Source: Ancylobacter novellus (GTDB lineage: Bacteria; Pseudomonadota; Alphaproteobacteria; Rhizobiales; Xanthobacteraceae). From it: a stretch of 64,000 bases of DNA. Of this stretch, positions 61,772 to 64,000 are shown in pieces. Under the pieces are notes generated by a model that was given only the letters and a program-made list of their open reading frames with translations, was not told the origin of the DNA and searched no databases. Made by a program: the position numbers and the translations under genes. Each line of letters starts with the position of its first letter. The stretch's first letter is position 1. The stretch is taken from positions 1 through 64,000 of the forward strand of contig QFQD01000011.1 of NCBI GenBank assembly GCA_003241485.1. The letters are read 5' to 3'.

Positions 61772-62623
61772 TCAGTGCGGCTGCGCGTTCTCCGCCGGCA
61801 GGGCGACGACATTGCCGAATTCGCTCGGGAACTGGGCAAGTCGTGCCAGAGTGCCGTCCTCGCCGATGCGGTAGAAGCGATAATTGAACCCCACGAGGCG
61901 GTTCCATGCCGCCTCCGGGTCTCCGCCAGCCTTCAAGAGCGTGGGGCAGTTGATCTCGAAGATCACCGTCGGACGATCACGCGTCAGCGTGCCGACGGCG
62001 CCGGCCAGAACCAGATCCTCGGCGCCTTCGACGTCGATCTTGATGCAATCGACACGCGACAGGTTCTGCTCTTCCACCAGCTTGTCCAGCGTGACGAGCT
62101 CCACCGCCTCGCTGCCCGAATCCGTGCCGTCGCTGAGGAGCGAGAAGGCCTGCGGGTCGTCGCCGAGCGGGTTGTGGAACAGCACCGCGCGCCCCGGCTG
62201 GTCGGACAGCGCCTTGCGCACGACAGAGACGTTCGAGAAGCCGTTCAGCGCCACATTGGCGTCGAGCTGGCGGCCTGCTTCCTCGCCCGGCTCGACCGCG
62301 ACGACACGGCCGGCCAGCGGCGCCGCCTTCAGCGTGAAGAGGCCGATATTGGCCCCGACATCAATGAAGGCACCGTTCTTGCCCAGGAATTTCTGCAGGT
62401 AATGCAGTTCTGGCTCCACCGCGTCGCGCAGCAGGAACGCCGACACCGAGGTGTAGCGCAGGTCAGGCGCCACGCGCAGCCGGGCACCGCCGGGCACCAG
62501 CTCGAAAGCCGGATTCCGCCCGAACATGACATGGATGTACCACGCCATCGCGCGCCACGTGACGGTCAGCGGCGCCTCCCTGAAACCGGGCTGGCGCATG
62601 AGCTTGGCGAGACGCCGCAGCAT
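61772..62623 (-). CDS. FkbM-family methyltransferase
   Basis: This 283-residue SAM-dependent methyltransferase has the FkbM pattern GAFIDVGANIGLFTLKAA (about 98-115), RVVAVEPGEEAGRQLDANVALNG, SRVDCIKIDVEGAEDLVLAGA and PTVIFEINCPTLLK. In polysaccharide loci such enzymes usually O-methylate a sugar. Its start lies 2 bp beyond the stop of the Wzy-like gene, so the two are one operon. A long open frame continuing upstream past 62623 is only the antiparallel shadow of that gene in another frame. Confidence 0.9.
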   Translation of the reverse strand: MLRRLAKLMRQPGFREAPLTVTWRAMAWYIHVMFGRNPAFELVPGGARLRVAPDLRYTSVSAFLLRDAVEPELHYLQKFLGKNGAFIDVGANIGLFTLKAAPLAGRVVAVEPGEEAGRQLDANVALNGFSNVSVVRKALSDQPGRAVLFHNPLGDDPQAFSLLSDGTDSGSEAVELVTLDKLVEEQNLSRVDCIKIDVEGAEDLVLAGAVGTLTRDRPTVIFEINCPTLLKAGGDPEAAWNRLVGFNYRFYRIGEDGTLARLAQFPSEFGNVVALPAENAQPH

Positions 62624-62625
62624 TC

Positions 62626-63975
62626 TCAGTGTCCTTTCGGCTGGCGATTGATCGCGAAACGAACGCGATGCGCCGATGGCGCAACATGTCCCCGGCCCGC
62701 TCGGGCCCGTGTGAAATAGACGGCAAGCGCCATGACTACCCCGAGTTCGCCGGGAGTGAAGACCAGCGAATAGACCGTAGAGGTGACGAGCATGTAGATG
62801 ATGTAGTCCGACATGGCGAGCGCAAGGGGGTCCTTGCTGCCCCGCGTCAAGCTGAGCACGCAGTAGAGACCCCAGCCATAGAGGCCGGCGAGCAGCAGCG
62901 CTCCGAGCAGGCCATACTCGAAGATGATGCCGATCCAGCCGAGATCGGCGATGAAGAACTGGCTGTTGCCGAAGATGTCGGCCAGGGTCACGCTGCCGAA
63001 GCGCGTGGTCGCGCCAACACCGAACAGCCAGCGCCAGGGGTCGTCGCCAAGGAAATTCGTCGCGAGAGCCAGCGAGGTCTGACGAACCGTCAACGATCCG
63101 CCAAGCGATTCCACCAGCCCATCGGCGTTGTGCACGACGAGATAGCCGATGCCGAGCGGCACCACGGCAAGGAACAGGCCGATGACCAGCAGCCGCCGCT
63201 GAGGCGCCAGCGACAGCACCGCGGCATTGACGCAGACGAGGAACATGCCGCCGATCGCGGTCCGCTGTTTGTAGATGCTCAGCAGGGCAATGAAGCCGAT
63301 GAGAATGAACAGCACCGGCAGCCATCGCGGCTGCTGCATGAAGCTGCGGGTGAGATAGAACAGCAGCAGGGAGCCGAAGAACATCGGCATGTAGATGCGA
63401 TACCCGCGCTCGATGTCCTGCATCAGCAGCTTTCCGAGCGCCGGGTCGTTCACATAGGAACTCGTCGGAAGGACCAGCCAGAGCAGGATCATGACCACGA
63501 AGGTCGCGTAGCCGAGCCCGATGATAACCGTCCGAAGCCGTCCGACATGCGGCGACAGCCAGACAAGCAGCGCCGACAATGCGAAGTAATAGGTGAGCGG
63601 CCACACCTTCACGGTGGTGATGAAGGCGTCCGACAGCCCGTTGCCCAGCCGGAGGATCGAGTTCAGCGGCGTGAACCCGATGGCGTAGGCAAAGAAGAAC
63701 AGGAACATGTTCTTCGCCGGAAGCCGCATATTGATGAGCGCGTAGAGCGTCAACGGCACACACAGCACCGGCCATGCCTTGGACAACAGGTAAGGCAGCG
63801 GGAATTCGTGCAGGTAATAGAAGGTCTGCGCGAAGAACGGGAAAATGCCGATCAGGAGGATCGTCATCACCGGACCGGAGAAGCGCTCGCCGGACACGAC
63901 ATGCGTGGGCGGCACGAAACCTCGCGGCAGGCTCACTATTGCCGCGCGCCGAGGGAGGCCGCCCTGCCCGCTCAT
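62626..63975 (-). CDS. O-antigen polymerase/ligase-like membrane protein
   Basis: This 449-residue protein has about 11 membrane segments. The region DGLVESLGGSLTVRQTSLALATNFLGDDPWRWLFGVGATTRFGSVTLADIFGNSQFFIADLGWIGIIFEYG-like (about 250-330; written here as its separated motifs LGDDPWRWLFGVG and DLGWIGIIFEYGLLG) resembles the large loop of O-antigen polymerases. It is the second such protein in the window after the one at 29873. It probably polymerises or ligates the repeat unit made by block 2. The upstream region is cut off by the window edge, so further genes of the operon may precede it. Confidence 0.84.
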   Translation of the reverse strand: MSGQGGLPRRAAIVSLPRGFVPPTHVVSGERFSGPVMTILLIGIFPFFAQTFYYLHEFPLPYLLSKAWPVLCVPLTLYALINMRLPAKNMFLFFFAYAIGFTPLNSILRLGNGLSDAFITTVKVWPLTYYFALSALLVWLSPHVGRLRTVIIGLGYATFVVMILLWLVLPTSSYVNDPALGKLLMQDIERGYRIYMPMFFGSLLLFYLTRSFMQQPRWLPVLFILIGFIALLSIYKQRTAIGGMFLVCVNAAVLSLAPQRRLLVIGLFLAVVPLGIGYLVVHNADGLVESLGGSLTVRQTSLALATNFLGDDPWRWLFGVGATTRFGSVTLADIFGNSQFFIADLGWIGIIFEYGLLGALLLAGLYGWGLYCVLSLTRGSKDPLALAMSDYIIYMLVTSTVYSLVFTPGELGVVMALAVYFTRARAGRGHVAPSAHRVRFAINRQPKGH

Positions 63976-64000
63976 CTGCCGTCCCGTCCCTTGCCGCCCG

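Noticed and set aside
61772..63775. Apparent 667-residue fusion protein ending in FkbM
   Set aside because: Only the part after the ATG at 62623 matches FkbM; the preceding part is the out-of-frame shadow of the Wzy-like gene.

Overview
The window reads as chromosomal DNA of a high-GC alphaproteobacterium of the order Hyphomicrobiales (Rhizobiales). A Xanthobacteraceae member of the Ancylobacter/Starkeya/Xanthobacter type fits best, but this is inferred from gene content and order only. The supporting marks are the tig - clpP - clpX - lon - hupB series with a tRNA-Val beside it, an ATP12-type F1 assembly chaperone, folate-dependent TrmFO, a glnB-glnA pair, a DUF1127 mini-protein and a Rhizobium-style sigma-54 dctA promoter. 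No rRNA, CRISPR array, prophage, insertion sequence or plasmid origin is visible.

Layout. 0-6.4 kb: the end of an unidentified gene, then dctA (C4-dicarboxylate uptake) behind a sigma-54 promoter with two activator palindromes, a spermidine-synthase-like protein, a DUF2161 protein, a sorbosone-dehydrogenase-like beta-propeller and a SulP anion transporter. 6.5-19.7 kb: a complete histidine-utilisation locus. It has the repressor hutC, a polar amino-acid ABC transporter, an unexpected FMN-dependent monooxygenase, a broken hutD, then hutU-hutG-hutH-hutI, with hutF and a RidA-family gene divergent. Four matching 12-bp boxes (consensus ATGTATAGACAT) lie at its promoters and probably mark the HutC regulon. 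The enzymes predict histidine -> urocanate -> imidazolonepropionate -> formimino-glutamate -> formylglutamate (HutF) -> glutamate + formate (HutG).

19.7-26.1 kb: an FAH-family hydrolase co-transcribed with a nitrate/sulfonate/taurine-type ABC transporter, facing a FadR-type regulator across two near-identical operators, then acetate kinase. 26.1-34.4 kb: exopolysaccharide block 1 (BY-kinase/Wzc, Wza, an O-antigen ligase/polymerase-type protein, a PPP phosphatase, a large outer-membrane beta-barrel and an unknown secreted protein). 34.4-46 kb: housekeeping genes (ATP12, HAD phosphatase, tRNA-Val, HU, Lon, ClpX, ClpP, trigger factor, tRNA-Leu, NAD(P)HX repair). 46-53.5 kb: nitrogen control (glnB-glnA), a tandem pair of membrane diguanylate cyclases, ribosomal proteins L13/S9, a PaaI-like thioesterase, a CoA-binding protein and a membrane-anchored phosphatase. 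53.7-58 kb: metY, a DUF1127 protein, trmFO and a translationally coupled kinase-like gene with an unusual C-terminal domain. 58-64 kb: exopolysaccharide block 2 (nucleotide-sugar epimerase, WcaJ-type initiating transferase, GH18 protein, FkbM methyltransferase and a second Wzy-like protein).

The most notable points are the operator-supported hut regulon that includes a flavin monooxygenase, the frame-breaking deletion in hutD, the kinase fused to a degenerate adenylate-forming-enzyme lid domain, the loss of the inhibitory site in one of two tandem diguanylate cyclases, and an orphan ABC-hydrolase locus with clear operators. Coordinates are read by eye; some start codons are judgement calls and are flagged.
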